The notes beneath the pieces are model-generated. The model worked only from the letters and a program-made list of their open reading frames with translations. It ran no database searches and had not been told where the DNA came from. A stretch of 64,000 bases of DNA. Source: Lachnocurva sp029100405 (lineage in GTDB: Bacteria > Bacillota > Clostridia > Lachnospirales > Lachnospiraceae). Where the stretch lies: the NCBI GenBank assembly GCA_046263755.1, contig JBJYZC010000002.1:124001-188000 (forward strand), given 5' to 3'. Position numbers and translations under genes: made by a program. Positions 26,725-35,327 of this stretch are shown here, in pieces. Position 1 is the stretch's first letter. Every line of letters starts with the position of its first letter.

Positions 26725-27618
26725 TTATGTGCCGGGATTCTGGCTTCGATAACGCTCCAGGCCAAGAGTATTGACCCGTTCCAGCTCCTTTTCAAACTCT
26801 CTCGACGAGATCCGCCTTGCTCCTTCTCCGACAACGATCATCTGTTCCAGGCCATCGGAGGTGATCACGGTAATGTCCGCATCCTCCCGGCCGGCGATCT
26901 CATGAGTCGTCCGCTCGATATAGGCATCTGCCGTCTGGGCTTCCCTGGTATAAACAACATAGAGATTGTTCCAGTGGCTGCCTGCACCCGGATTGCCCTT
27001 AACCTTATAGGCATCAAAAACAACAATCAAAGTACAGCCCAGATGGCCCTGATAATTCGATAAAAGATCCAGAAGCTTTCCTCTGGCCGCATCCATATTT
27101 TTGTTCGACAGATCCCTTAATTCCGGGGTCGTAAAGATCACATTATAGGCATCCACCAGGACATACTGCTTCTTTTTTGCTTTTGCCTTCTGTTTCTCTT
27201 CCCGGCGTTTTTTCTCTGCCGGATGGGTCAAAAGATAGGCTTCCTTTGCTTCTTCCCTGATCCGGTCTGCCTTTTCCCGGTCAAAATCCCGGTTTAATGC
27301 CTGACCCAGATCTTTTCTCTCTATTTTACCATAGGTTGCTTCAAAAATCCGCTTTAGATCTTCCTCCAATCCCCCATAGCCCTGATAAGAGTCTTTCTTT
27401 TCCGGTGAAATATCGACCAGGCCCTTATCTCCATTCTCATAGCGGAGGTTCTGGGGCCGCATAGGATCGTGGCTGTCCTCATCCTGAATATTAGCCTCGT
27501 CTCTCTCCAAGGCTTCTTCCTCCGTCAGATATTCCCGATGCACATAAATATTCTGATAGGGATGGGTACTGTCGGTTTTATAATCATATGCGATCTTTTG
27601 AATCACTTCCTCTGCATT
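26725..27618 (-). pseudogene. C-terminal half of a split GTPase-NYN gene (YacP/Rae1-like RNase domain)
   Basis: This is the 3' part of a gene interrupted by the mobile element. From the junction it reads NAEEVIQKIAYDYKTD, then a charged linker, then an NYN/PIN-type domain (about the last 150 residues). That domain shows YVLVDAYNVIF, DAARGKLLDLL, VVFDAYKV, the basic-aromatic YTREAQTADAYIE and DADITVITSDGLEQ, all typical of YacP/Rae1. Rae1 cleaves mRNA in the ribosomal A site in Bacillus. The first usable start is GTG at 27606, with a poorly spaced AGAGGA, so expression is doubtful. Joined in frame to 37907-39687 it restores about 890 codons. Confidence 0.85.
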
Positions 27619-27636
27619 TGCTAATGTGCGATAAAG
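27619..27636 (+). repeat. Left terminal inverted repeat
   Basis: TGCTAATGTGCGATAAAG matches the internal end at 33090-33107 in 15 of 18 positions and is inverted relative to the right end. The host dinucleotide TT lies just outside. Confidence 0.75.
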
Positions 27637-27667
27637 AAGTAATAGAAGTGTAAAAAATTTTGCCGTT

Positions 27668-27699
27668 CCTATCCGGCACTTAGGGCTGTGTCGGATAGG
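27668..27699. repeat. Subterminal inverted repeat
   Basis: CCTATCCGGCAC and GTGTCGGATAGG pair with one G-U-type mismatch around an 8-nt loop, 49 bp inside the left end and just past the recombinase stop. It may be a recombinase arm site or a weak terminator. Confidence 0.5.
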
Positions 27700-27706
27700 T
27701 CAGGCG

Positions 27707-29152
27707 TTAGGCTTCCGGCAAGTCTATCTTGCCGACAAAGCTGTAATAAATCTCAATGTCCTGCCTGCGGGTGCCGTTCTCGTCATAGCTGCACTCATGC
27801 ACGACGATTTTCTCAATCATTTCCCGCAAGAGGGTGGGGGTCAATTCTTCAAAAGCAAGGTGCTTTCTCACAATCCCCATGAATTTCTCGGCGTTGACGG
27901 TGGCGGCCTGCGACTTGGAAAGTTCCTCCTGCAAAGCGGCAGCCCGGTCTTTCAGTTCCCGCTGCTCCTGCTCATAGTCCGCCGACAGCTCCATGAAACG
28001 CTCGTCGCTGATTTTGCCGCTTACATTGTCCTCATACAGCCGCTTGATAATGCGGTTCACTTCGGCAATGCGTGTCTGGGCCTGTTCAAGCTGCTTCGTG
28101 GCTGCGGCGGTCTTTCTCTTGCCGCCGATTTCGTTCTGCTGGATGAGCAGCTTTACAAAGCGGCTCTCATGCCTGGCGGCGTATTCCGTCACTTGCCGGA
28201 GATTGGAAAGCACGCCCGCCGTCAAAAGGTCGGTGCGGATAAAGTGTGCCGTACAGTCACGGGTACGCTTCTTGTAGCTGCCGCAGATATAACAGTCCTG
28301 CTTGCGGTTCTTGTTCTGATACCGCTGCTGATACAGCACATGGCCGCAGTCGGCGCAGAACAGCATACCAGAGAACAGCCCCACTTCATCATAGCGGTTC
28401 GGGCGTTTTCGCTGCTTGCGTAACTCCTGCACACGCTCCCATGTTTCCGTGTCGATAATCGGCTCATGGTGATTTGGGAAGATAGCCTGCTTCTCGATGG
28501 GGTTCTCAACGCTGTGCTTGACCTTGTAAGAGGGCTTCTCCGTCTTGAAGTTTACCAGACAGCCAGTGTACTCCCGGTTTTCCAGCAGATGGACGACGGT
28601 GTTTGTCGCCCACTTGCACTCATAGCCGGGGTGGTAGCGTCGGGTGCTGCCCGTCCTGCGGTATTCCAGCGTCCCCGGCGTGGGAATTTGCTGCTCCGTC
28701 AGCATACGGGCAATCTTGGTCGGGCCATTTCCCGCAAGGCAAAGCTGGTAAATCTGCCGGACAACCGGGGCGGCTTCCTCGTCAACGATATAGTTCTCGT
28801 CCTTGTCCATGAGATAGCCATAGACTGGCTTGCTGGTTACAGGCTTGCCGCTCATGCCTTTTGCTTTCTTTACTGCCTTGATTTTCTTGCTCGTATCTCT
28901 CACCAGCCATTCGTTAAATAAGTTCCGCAGAGGGGTAAAATCATTGTCCATGCCGCCGTTTGCGCTGTCCACGTTGTCATTGACAGCGATAAAACGCACG
29001 CCCTTTTGAGGGAACAGCATTTCCGTGTAAAATCCCACCTGCAAGTAATTACGCCCCAGCCTGCTCATGTCCTTGACTATGACGGTGCCGACTTTCCCGG
29101 CTTCAATGTCTGCAAGCATGGCTTGAAATCCGGGCCGCTGGAATAATGAGGT
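27707..29152 (-). pseudogene. Large serine recombinase, catalytic N-terminus missing
   Basis: The conserved part starts at TSLFQRPGFQAMLADIEAGK and continues through KDMSRLGRNYLQ, a recombinase domain, a zinc ribbon (CADCGHVLYQQ, CYICGSY, TRDC), a coiled coil and a DUF4368-type C-terminus. The region upstream that would hold the catalytic serine (Y-R-S motif) is absent: the frame continues to 29245 with unrelated sequence. It belongs to the TnpX-like recombinases that move clostridial elements. As it stands it should be inactive. Confidence 0.85.
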
Positions 29153-29243
29153 GTGATAGCGATAGCGGCAAAAAGCTAATAAAATCAATGGTTTTGCGGA
29201 CAGCGGATAGACAGGGAATGTGTTAAAAACTGAATACGCACAC

Positions 29244-29293
29244 AAACGGCGTTACCTTAACCCCTTTGGGGGAGAAAGTAACGCCGTTTTTTT
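29244..29293 (+). terminator. Terminator-like hairpin inside the element
   Basis: AAACGGCGTTAC pairs with GTAACGCCGTTT and is followed by TTTT. It lies at the breakpoint region between the truncated recombinase and the small Cys-rich gene and would stop plus-strand read-through. Confidence 0.75.
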
Positions 29294-29322
29294 ATGCCCG
29301 CAGGAAAGGAGGTGCAGCCGGA

Positions 29323-29541
29323 ATGTATTTCACAAAGGGCAAGCAGCGGGCGTTTGAATTGCTCATGCAGCAGAAGCCGGGATTTGACCGCTATCAATCC
29401 GGTTGTGCCGGAGATGATGAAGATTGCGGCACTTGCCGTTTCTACCGCCCCGGGTGGAAATATGAGTTTTGCGTTTTCAAAGAGTGTCCCTATTGCCCCG
29501 GCAAAAGGACGCGGAAAACGCACGCCAGCATGGACAAATAG
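29323..29541 (+). CDS. Small cysteine-rich protein of unknown function
   Basis: The 72-residue protein starts MYFTKGKQRAFELLMQQKPG and has six cysteines (C-GDDEDC-GTC, then C-FKEC-PYC), suggesting a metal-binding fold. ATG 29323 follows AAGGAGG. It lies 128 bp before the replication gene of the Tn1549-like remnant. I do not recognise the family. Confidence 0.6.
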   Translation: MYFTKGKQRAFELLMQQKPGFDRYQSGCAGDDEDCGTCRFYRPGWKYEFCVFKECPYCPGKRTRKTHASMDK

Positions 29542-29669
29542 ACGGTCAAAAGCCCTTGTGCCATGCGGCTTTGCAGACGCGAAAACGGCAAAGGGCATAT
29601 TGCAATACCAAAACAGCCGAAAACGGCTTTCTAATTGTCCACGCATACCAAGAGAGGAAGTGAGGAAAT

Positions 29670-30614
29670 ATGGCAGTTTTCAGAGTGGAGCGAAATACGG
29701 GATATACCGTTATGAGCAACCACCACTTGCGAAACAAGGAATTGTCCTTAAAGGCAAAGGGCTTGTTGTCGCAAATGCTTTCGCTGCCCGAAGATTGGGA
29801 TTATACCCTTGCGGGCTTATCCCATATCAACCGGGAGAAGATCGACGCAATCCGCGAAGCGGTAAAGGAACTCGAAAAAGCCGGATATATCGTGCGCAGC
29901 CGGGAGCGCGACGAAAAGGGACGCTTGCGGGGCGCAGATTACGTCATATACGAGCAGCCGCAGCCGCGAGAGCCGGAAGCAGCTACCAGCGGCGGACAGC
30001 CGCCTATATTGGATTTACCTACATTGGAAAATCCAACATTGGATAATCCAACGTTGGAAAAACCTACGCAGGAAAAACCTACGTTGGAAAATCCAACGCA
30101 ATTAAATAAAGATATATTAAGTAAAGAACAATCAATTACTGATTTATCAAGTACCGATTCCATTCCTTTCCATTCCCTAAACCCCTTGCCCTTTGCGCAT
30201 GGCGAAGCGGCTACGCCGCCGGAAAGGAAAAGAACGGAAGCGAAAAGCAATAGCGCAGTAGAGATTTACAGGGAGATTATCAAGGACAATATCGAATACG
30301 ACCATCTCATTCAAAACTGCAAAATTGACAAAGACCGTTTGGACGAGATTGTTGACCTTATGCTGGAAACCGTCTGCACAGCCCGAAAGACAATCCGTAT
30401 TGCCGGGGACGACTACCCCGCCGAATTGGTGAAATCCAAGTTTTTGAAGCTGAACAGCAGCCATATTGAGTTTGTTTTGGATTGCATGAGGGAGAACACA
30501 ACCAAAGTGCGCAACATCAAGCAGTATCTAAAAGCGGTGCTGTTCAACGCGCCGAGTACCATTGACAGCTACTATACCGCCCTTGTCAATCACGACTTAT
30601 ACGGCGGCGAATGA
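29670..30614 (+). CDS. Replication initiator-like protein (DUF6017 type)
   Basis: The 314-residue protein has an N-terminal winged helix (NTGYTVMSNHHLRNKELSLK, SLPEDWDYTLAGLSHINREK) like those of RepA_N-type and Tn1549-family proteins, and a C-terminal DUF6017-like domain (SAVEIYREIIKDNIEYDHLI, IRIAGDDYPAELVKSKFL). Between them lie seven 5-residue Pro repeats. GAGGAAGTGAGGAAAT precedes the ATG. It starts the plus-strand block that continues with pcfB and the virD4-like gene. A role in replication of the circular intermediate is inferred. Confidence 0.75.
   Translation: MAVFRVERNTGYTVMSNHHLRNKELSLKAKGLLSQMLSLPEDWDYTLAGLSHINREKIDAIREAVKELEKAGYIVRSRERDEKGRLRGADYVIYEQPQPREPEAATSGGQPPILDLPTLENPTLDNPTLEKPTQEKPTLENPTQLNKDILSKEQSITDLSSTDSIPFHSLNPLPFAHGEAATPPERKRTEAKSNSAVEIYREIIKDNIEYDHLIQNCKIDKDRLDEIVDLMLETVCTARKTIRIAGDDYPAELVKSKFLKLNSSHIEFVLDCMRENTTKVRNIKQYLKAVLFNAPSTIDSYYTALVNHDLYGGE
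30003..30107 (+). repeat. Seven tandem 15-bp repeats within the replication gene
   Basis: Units such as CCTACATTGGAAAAT, CCAACATTGGATAAT and CCAACGTTGGAAAAA repeat every 15 bp and encode P(T/I)(L/Q)xx. Adjacent units create TCCAACGTTGGA-type palindromes, which resemble iterons. Confidence 0.85.
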
Positions 30615-30650
30615 GCATAGCCGCACTTTACCGGGAAAGGAGTTGATACC

Positions 30651-31119
30651 TTGCAGGAGGAAGTAACCCAAAAAACGATTGCCCTATACGTCAAAGTGGG
30701 AAAAGGCGCGGCTTACCGAACAGGCGTTACAGAAAGCAATCCAAAAGTTTTTGGAGCAGAAAAGCAAACCCGCGCATGGGAAACAGACCATGCGGCAGCT
30801 TATGAAGCAGAACGCGGGTGTTTCCAACATCGAGATCACCGACAGCAATATTAAAGCCTTTGAGAGTACGGCGAAGAAATACAACATAGATTTTTCGCTA
30901 AAAAAGGTTAAGGGCGAGCAGACCCGTTACCTTGTGTTTTTCAAAGGCCGGGACGCGGACGTTATGACCGCAGCGTTTCAAGAGTTTTCCGCAAAGAAGC
31001 TGAACCGGGAGAAAAAGCCCTCTATCCGCAAAGCCCTTGCCGCTGCAAAGGACAAGGCGAAGCAGCTTAACGCCGCCCGCGACAAGGTAAAGAAAATGGA
31101 CAGGGGGCGCGAGATATGA
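30651..31119 (+). pseudogene. PcfB/DUF3801 family gene with a frameshift
   Basis: A TTG start at 30651, 8 bp after AAAGGAG, gives QEEVTQKTIALYVKVGK, the usual start of PcfB-like proteins. The family sequence then continues in the +1 frame as ARLTEQALQKAIQKFLEQ through AKKYNIDFSLKKVKG and RYLVFFKGRDADVM to the stop at 31119. One extra G near 30710-30715 accounts for the shift. PcfB is an accessory factor of the conjugative coupling protein. Its stop overlaps the start of the virD4-like gene (ATGA). Confidence 0.8.
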
Positions 31120-32897
31120 AGCAGATCAACTACAAAAAGCTGATACTTCCGAATATCCCCTATGTGTTCTTTGTCTATCTCTTTGATAAAGTCGGACAGG
31201 CGGTGCGGCTTGCCCCCGGCGCGGATATTTCTGCAAAGATACTGAATATCACACAAGGATTTTCCGCAGCCTTTGAAAACGCCTTGCCGAGCGTTTACCC
31301 GTTGGATTTGCTTGTCGGCATTGTCGGTGCGGTGATTATCCGCTTGATAGTCTATGTCAAAGGGAAAAACGCGAAGAAATACCGCAAGGGCGCGGAGTAC
31401 GGCTCTGCCCGATGGGGAAACGCCGAAGATATAAAGCCCTACATAGACCCGGATTTCCAAAACAACATCATTTTGACGCAGACGGAACGGCTTACCATGA
31501 ACAGCCGCCCGAAGCAGCCGAAGTACGCGAGAAATAAGAACGTCGTCGTGATCGGCGGCAGCGGCAGCGGAAAAACAAGATTTTTTGTCAAACCTAATCT
31601 AATGCAGCTTCATTCCTCTTACGTCTTAACCGACCCGAAAGGTACGGTTTTGATTGAGTGCGGGAAGCTGCTGCAACGGGCGGGCTACCGCATTAAGGTA
31701 CTGAATACGATTAACTTCAAAAAATCTATGCACTACAACCCCTTTGTGTATATCCGCAGCGAGAAAGATATTTTGAAGCTGGTAAATACGTTGATAGCGA
31801 ATACCAAAGGTGAGGGAGAAAAAAGCGCGGAGGATTTTTGGGTAAAGGCAGAACGGCTTTTGTATTGCGCGTTGGTGGGCTACATCTGGTACGAAGCCCC
31901 CGCCGAGGAAATGAACTTTATTACCCTGTTGGAACTTATCAACGCCAGCGAAGCCCGCGAGGACGACGAGGAATATCAAAGCCCCGTCGATTTGCTGTTT
32001 GCCGACTTGGAAGAACGCGACCCCGACCATTTCGCGGTGAAGCAGTACCGAAAATATAAATTGGCGGCGGGCAAAACCGCAAAATCAATCCTCATTTCTT
32101 GCGGTGCGAGGCTCGCTCCTTTTGATATAAAGGAATTGCGCGATCTTATGTCCTACGACGAATTAGAACTTGACACGTTAGGCGACAGAAAAACAGCTTT
32201 GTTTTTGATTATGAGCGATACGGACAGCACGTTTAATTTTGTTATCGCTATGCTGCAATCGCAGTTATTTAATCTCTTGTGCGACAAGGCCGACGACGAA
32301 TACGGCGGCAAGCTGCCGGTTCATGTTCGCTGCCTGTTAGACGAGTTTGCAAACATTGGACAAATCCCGCAGTTTGAAAAATTGATTGCCACAATCCGCA
32401 GCCGGGAAATCTCGGCTTCTATCATTCTGCAATCGCAGAGCCAGCTAAAAGCCATTTACAAGGACGCGGCAGAAATCATACTTGACAATGCCGACAGCAC
32501 CTTGTTTTTGGGAGGGCGCGGGAAAAATGCAAAGGATATTTCGGAGAACTTGGGACGTGAAACAATCGACAGTTTCAACACTTCCGAAAATCGCGGCACG
32601 CAGGTTTCTCATGGCCTCAATTATCAGAAATTGGGAAAAGAGTTGATGACACAGGACGAAATCGCAGTTATGGACGGAGGAAAATGTATTTTGCAGTTGC
32701 GCGGCGTGCGCCCCTTTTTCAGCGATAAGTACGATATAACGCAGCACCCGAACTACAAATACCTTTCCGACTTCGACAAGAAAAACGCTTTTGACGTTGA
32801 ACGGTATATGTCCACCCGTCCGGCAATCGTAAAGCCCGACGAACCCTTTGACATATACGAAATAGATTTGTCCGACGAGGACGCAGCCGCCGAATAA
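31116..32897 (+). CDS. VirD4-like conjugative coupling protein
   Basis: The 593-residue protein has N-terminal membrane segments (LILPNIPYVFFVYLF and LLVGIVGAVIIRLIV), a Walker A GGSGSGKTRFF and a Walker B LLDEFANIGQIP. It matches the TcpA/TraG/VirD4 ATPases that bring DNA to the mating channel in Tn1549-like elements. It is complete but isolated, since no relaxase or VirB4 gene is present in the element. Confidence 0.92.
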   Translation: MKQINYKKLILPNIPYVFFVYLFDKVGQAVRLAPGADISAKILNITQGFSAAFENALPSVYPLDLLVGIVGAVIIRLIVYVKGKNAKKYRKGAEYGSARWGNAEDIKPYIDPDFQNNIILTQTERLTMNSRPKQPKYARNKNVVVIGGSGSGKTRFFVKPNLMQLHSSYVLTDPKGTVLIECGKLLQRAGYRIKVLNTINFKKSMHYNPFVYIRSEKDILKLVNTLIANTKGEGEKSAEDFWVKAERLLYCALVGYIWYEAPAEEMNFITLLELINASEAREDDEEYQSPVDLLFADLEERDPDHFAVKQYRKYKLAAGKTAKSILISCGARLAPFDIKELRDLMSYDELELDTLGDRKTALFLIMSDTDSTFNFVIAMLQSQLFNLLCDKADDEYGGKLPVHVRCLLDEFANIGQIPQFEKLIATIRSREISASIILQSQSQLKAIYKDAAEIILDNADSTLFLGGRGKNAKDISENLGRETIDSFNTSENRGTQVSHGLNYQKLGKELMTQDEIAVMDGGKCILQLRGVRPFFSDKYDITQHPNYKYLSDFDKKNAFDVERYMSTRPAIVKPDEPFDIYEIDLSDEDAAAE

Positions 32898-32964
32898 AAA
32901 CGGCGGCATTTTTATTTCCAACAACATTTTTTGAGCCGTTTTAGCGGCAGAAAGCGAGGTTTAT

Positions 32965-33105
32965 ATGGATTTTTTCAACAGCGCAGTTGACGTATTGCAG
33001 ACTTTGGTAATCGCGCTTGGCGCAGGACTTGGCATTTGGGGCGGCATTAACCTCATGGAGGGGTACGGCAACGATAACCCCGGCGCGAATGCTCATGTAC
33101 GGTAA
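32965..33105 (+). pseudogene. Maff2-family small membrane protein, truncated
   Basis: The product starts MDFFNSAVDVLQTLVIALGA with one hydrophobic segment and GYGNDNPGA, which is Maff2 of Tn1549-like elements. The family sequence stops there, and the last codons NAHVR plus stop come from the element-end repeat at 33090. The natural protein is longer. In intact elements VirB4 and other mating genes follow. Confidence 0.8.
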
Positions 33106-33107
33106 AG
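33090..33107 (+). repeat. Internal element end inside maff2
   Basis: TGCTCATGTACGGTAAAG, preceded by AA, repeats the right end of the element in inverted orientation. AATGCTCATGTACGGTAA is shared exactly (33088-33105 and 37891-37908). It marks the proximal end of the tet(40)-methyltransferase-tet(W) module. Confidence 0.8.
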
Positions 33108-33198
33108 TATCACAAGAAAATTATGTCGAATTGACAGCCGCCTCCGCTATACCGAATAAGGAAATAAAGAGTCCTCAAATTTTGCGCTACTAAATGAA

Positions 33199-33226
33199 GA
33201 CGAGCGGAAGTAATCTCCCGCTCGTC
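33199..33226. terminator. Hairpin downstream of tet(40)
   Basis: GACGAGCGG pairs with CCGCTCGTC. No long T-run follows, so this is a weak terminator. The rest of 33106-33247 shows no gene. Confidence 0.5.
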
Positions 33227-33247
33227 AGTAAACTTAACTATGCCATA

Positions 33248-34468
33248 TCAATCCCGCTTCTTTCCCGCCACCGGCACTAAGAACAGCGCGGGCAACAGCA
33301 GGAAAGCGGTACAGACCAGCCCCCAGGGTATGGACACCTGCTGGGCTACCAGCCCCACAATAGGCCCGCCGATGATCTGCCCGAAAGAGTCCAGCTGTCC
33401 GCTGGTGGAAAAGACTGTGGCGCGCATTTTCTCATCCACATGGTCGTTCATCCAGGCGGCCAGCACAGGCTCCTTGATGGTGCGCATAAGCCCCGCCAGC
33501 AGGAACATCAACAACATGAACCAAAAGCTCCGCCCCACCGCGAAGAGAACCAGGCACAGGATATACCCGGCGCTGGTGGACATGACCACACTGGTTCGGC
33601 TGACAGTCCCTTTTTTCTCCATGCGGGCGATGAGCAACTGAGAAGCCAGAATACCTAAGCCGCTGCCGATAAGACTGATAACACCGAACCAAGTGACGCT
33701 GTTCAGCGGCCCGATAACGGGTATTACCGTGTCATCCAGAAAATGAGCGGTGGAGAGCCGGTCAAAGCCTTCACTGGCAAGTCCCCCGCATAGTGTGATT
33801 GCTAAGAGCGCCAGCAACACAGGTGCGCCTTTCACAAAGCCCAGGTTGAGCTTGAACAGGCAGACAAAGTCTTTAAGCAAGCCCTGCCGTTCCTCAATAG
33901 CAGGGGAGAAGTTGGTTTCTGGCATGATGCGAACCATCACCAGCCCCAACAACAAGCACAAACTGCCCCCAAAGATGACAGGCATTTGCAGGTTTATGTT
34001 TCCCAGCAGTGTGCCCAGCACCACGCCCAGAACGCCGCCGATTTGCCCCATTTGACTGCCCCGCAGGAACACCTTGTCTATGGGTTTGTCCTCTTCCTCC
34101 GAGGCAATCCACGCCTCCAGAGCGCCGGTGATGAAGGTATCACCGCAACCCCAGACAACCTGGGCCAGCAGAACCGGCGCGAACCACGGTAGCGCACCCT
34201 CCATCAGAAAGCCCAGGCCGTAGAGGAACATTCCAATCAGCACCGAGCGCCGACGGCTATACAAATCCGCCACCACACCGGTGGGCATCTCGAACAGAAA
34301 GCAGGAGGTCTCCAGAACCGTCCCTACCAGGACAAGCTGGAAAGCATCCAGCTGCACCACCTTCAGGTAGTACACGTTGGACAGCACTGTGGACATAGAA
34401 AGCGCCAGGGAAAAGACAAATCGGAACAGCAGGTAGACAGAATATGCCTTTGAATTTTTAGCAAACAT
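33248..34468 (-). CDS. tet(40): Tetracycline efflux MFS transporter, Tet(40)
   Basis: The 406-residue protein has 12 predicted membrane segments and the MFS loop motif GVVADLYSRRRS after the second. N-terminal MFAKNSKAYSVYLLFRFVFS and the length agree with my recollection of Tet(40), a proton-driven tetracycline exporter first found next to tet(O/32/O). AAAGGAGAATGTAAC precedes the ATG. It is the last gene of a block with the methyltransferase and tet(W). Assignment to Tet(40) rather than another TetA(P)-like pump is from memory. Confidence 0.8.
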   Translation of the reverse strand: MFAKNSKAYSVYLLFRFVFSLALSMSTVLSNVYYLKVVQLDAFQLVLVGTVLETSCFLFEMPTGVVADLYSRRRSVLIGMFLYGLGFLMEGALPWFAPVLLAQVVWGCGDTFITGALEAWIASEEEDKPIDKVFLRGSQMGQIGGVLGVVLGTLLGNINLQMPVIFGGSLCLLLGLVMVRIMPETNFSPAIEERQGLLKDFVCLFKLNLGFVKGAPVLLALLAITLCGGLASEGFDRLSTAHFLDDTVIPVIGPLNSVTWFGVISLIGSGLGILASQLLIARMEKKGTVSRTSVVMSTSAGYILCLVLFAVGRSFWFMLLMFLLAGLMRTIKEPVLAAWMNDHVDEKMRATVFSTSGQLDSFGQIIGGPIVGLVAQQVSIPWGLVCTAFLLLPALFLVPVAGKKRD

Positions 34469-34509
34469 GAAGTTACATTCTCCTTTACGAATCAGTGGGT
34501 TGTTTGAAT

Positions 34510-35277
34510 TTATTTTAAGCTATCACGTTTTACCTTCTTAAGCCTTACTATCATTACCATAGGAATTTCTTTGTTGGTTTTAAAACATTCTTCATAAAAT
34601 CCATCAATGACAAATCCAGCTCTAAAACAAAGGTTAAAAATATCTTGTATGGAACGATGATAATAAATCTGCTCTTTCGGTTGCCCTTCAATCGCTATAT
34701 CATAGTAACTGTGCGGTGTCATATATTTTTCAGTCAACGTGACAAAACAAGGGTGTTGCGTTGCAAAGACAAAAATTCCGCTTTCCTGCAACAGTTCATA
34801 AACAGCCATAAGAAGTGGTTCAATATCCGTAATATCCATAATTGCCATATTAGAAACTGCTTTCGTAAAGGCTCGATTTCTTTTTAATTCTAATATACTT
34901 TTTCTATCGGTCGCATCCGCCACACAAAATTCAATTTGTTTTGCATATTGTGATTGCCGTCTTTTAGCCAATTCTATCATTTTTTTGCTGTAATCAAAAG
35001 CGACAACCGAAGCGCCTCTTTGTGCAAGATACGAAGAATAATTTCCATTGCCACACGCAATATCCAAAATGTAATCCGCAGGATTAGGAGATAGAAGTTC
35101 CGTTACTTTGGGACGCACTACCTCTCTGTGAAATTCATTAGATTCGTCACCCATTGCATTATCCCAAAATTGTGCGTTCTCCTCCCAGATTTTTTTACTT
35201 TCCTCTGTTCCCATGTTCTCTCCCACTCCCCAAATTTGCTTTTTTGCTTCCATTAAATCTTCCTTACTACATTCCAT
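34510..35277 (-). CDS. Class I SAM-dependent methyltransferase
   Basis: The 255-residue protein has motif I LDIACGNGNYSSYLAQRGA, an acidic residue in VVAFDYSKKM and motif IV-like SNMAIMDI. The substrate is unknown. The frame is open to 35442 into tet(W), but ATG 35277 follows TGGAGGGTAACA. The gene is clearly more AT-rich than tet(40) and tet(W) on either side, so it came from another source. It starts 50 bp after tet(W). Confidence 0.88.
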   Translation of the reverse strand: MECSKEDLMEAKKQIWGVGENMGTEESKKIWEENAQFWDNAMGDESNEFHREVVRPKVTELLSPNPADYILDIACGNGNYSSYLAQRGASVVAFDYSKKMIELAKRRQSQYAKQIEFCVADATDRKSILELKRNRAFTKAVSNMAIMDITDIEPLLMAVYELLQESGIFVFATQHPCFVTLTEKYMTPHSYYDIAIEGQPKEQIYYHRSIQDIFNLCFRAGFVIDGFYEECFKTNKEIPMVMIVRLKKVKRDSLK

Positions 35278-35327
35278 TGTTACCCTCCATAACTTCTGAT
35301 TGTTGCCGTCTTGACGATTATGTATCT

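Noticed and set aside
30003..30107. CRISPR-like array
   Set aside because: The 15-bp units are directly adjacent with no spacers and encode protein repeats.
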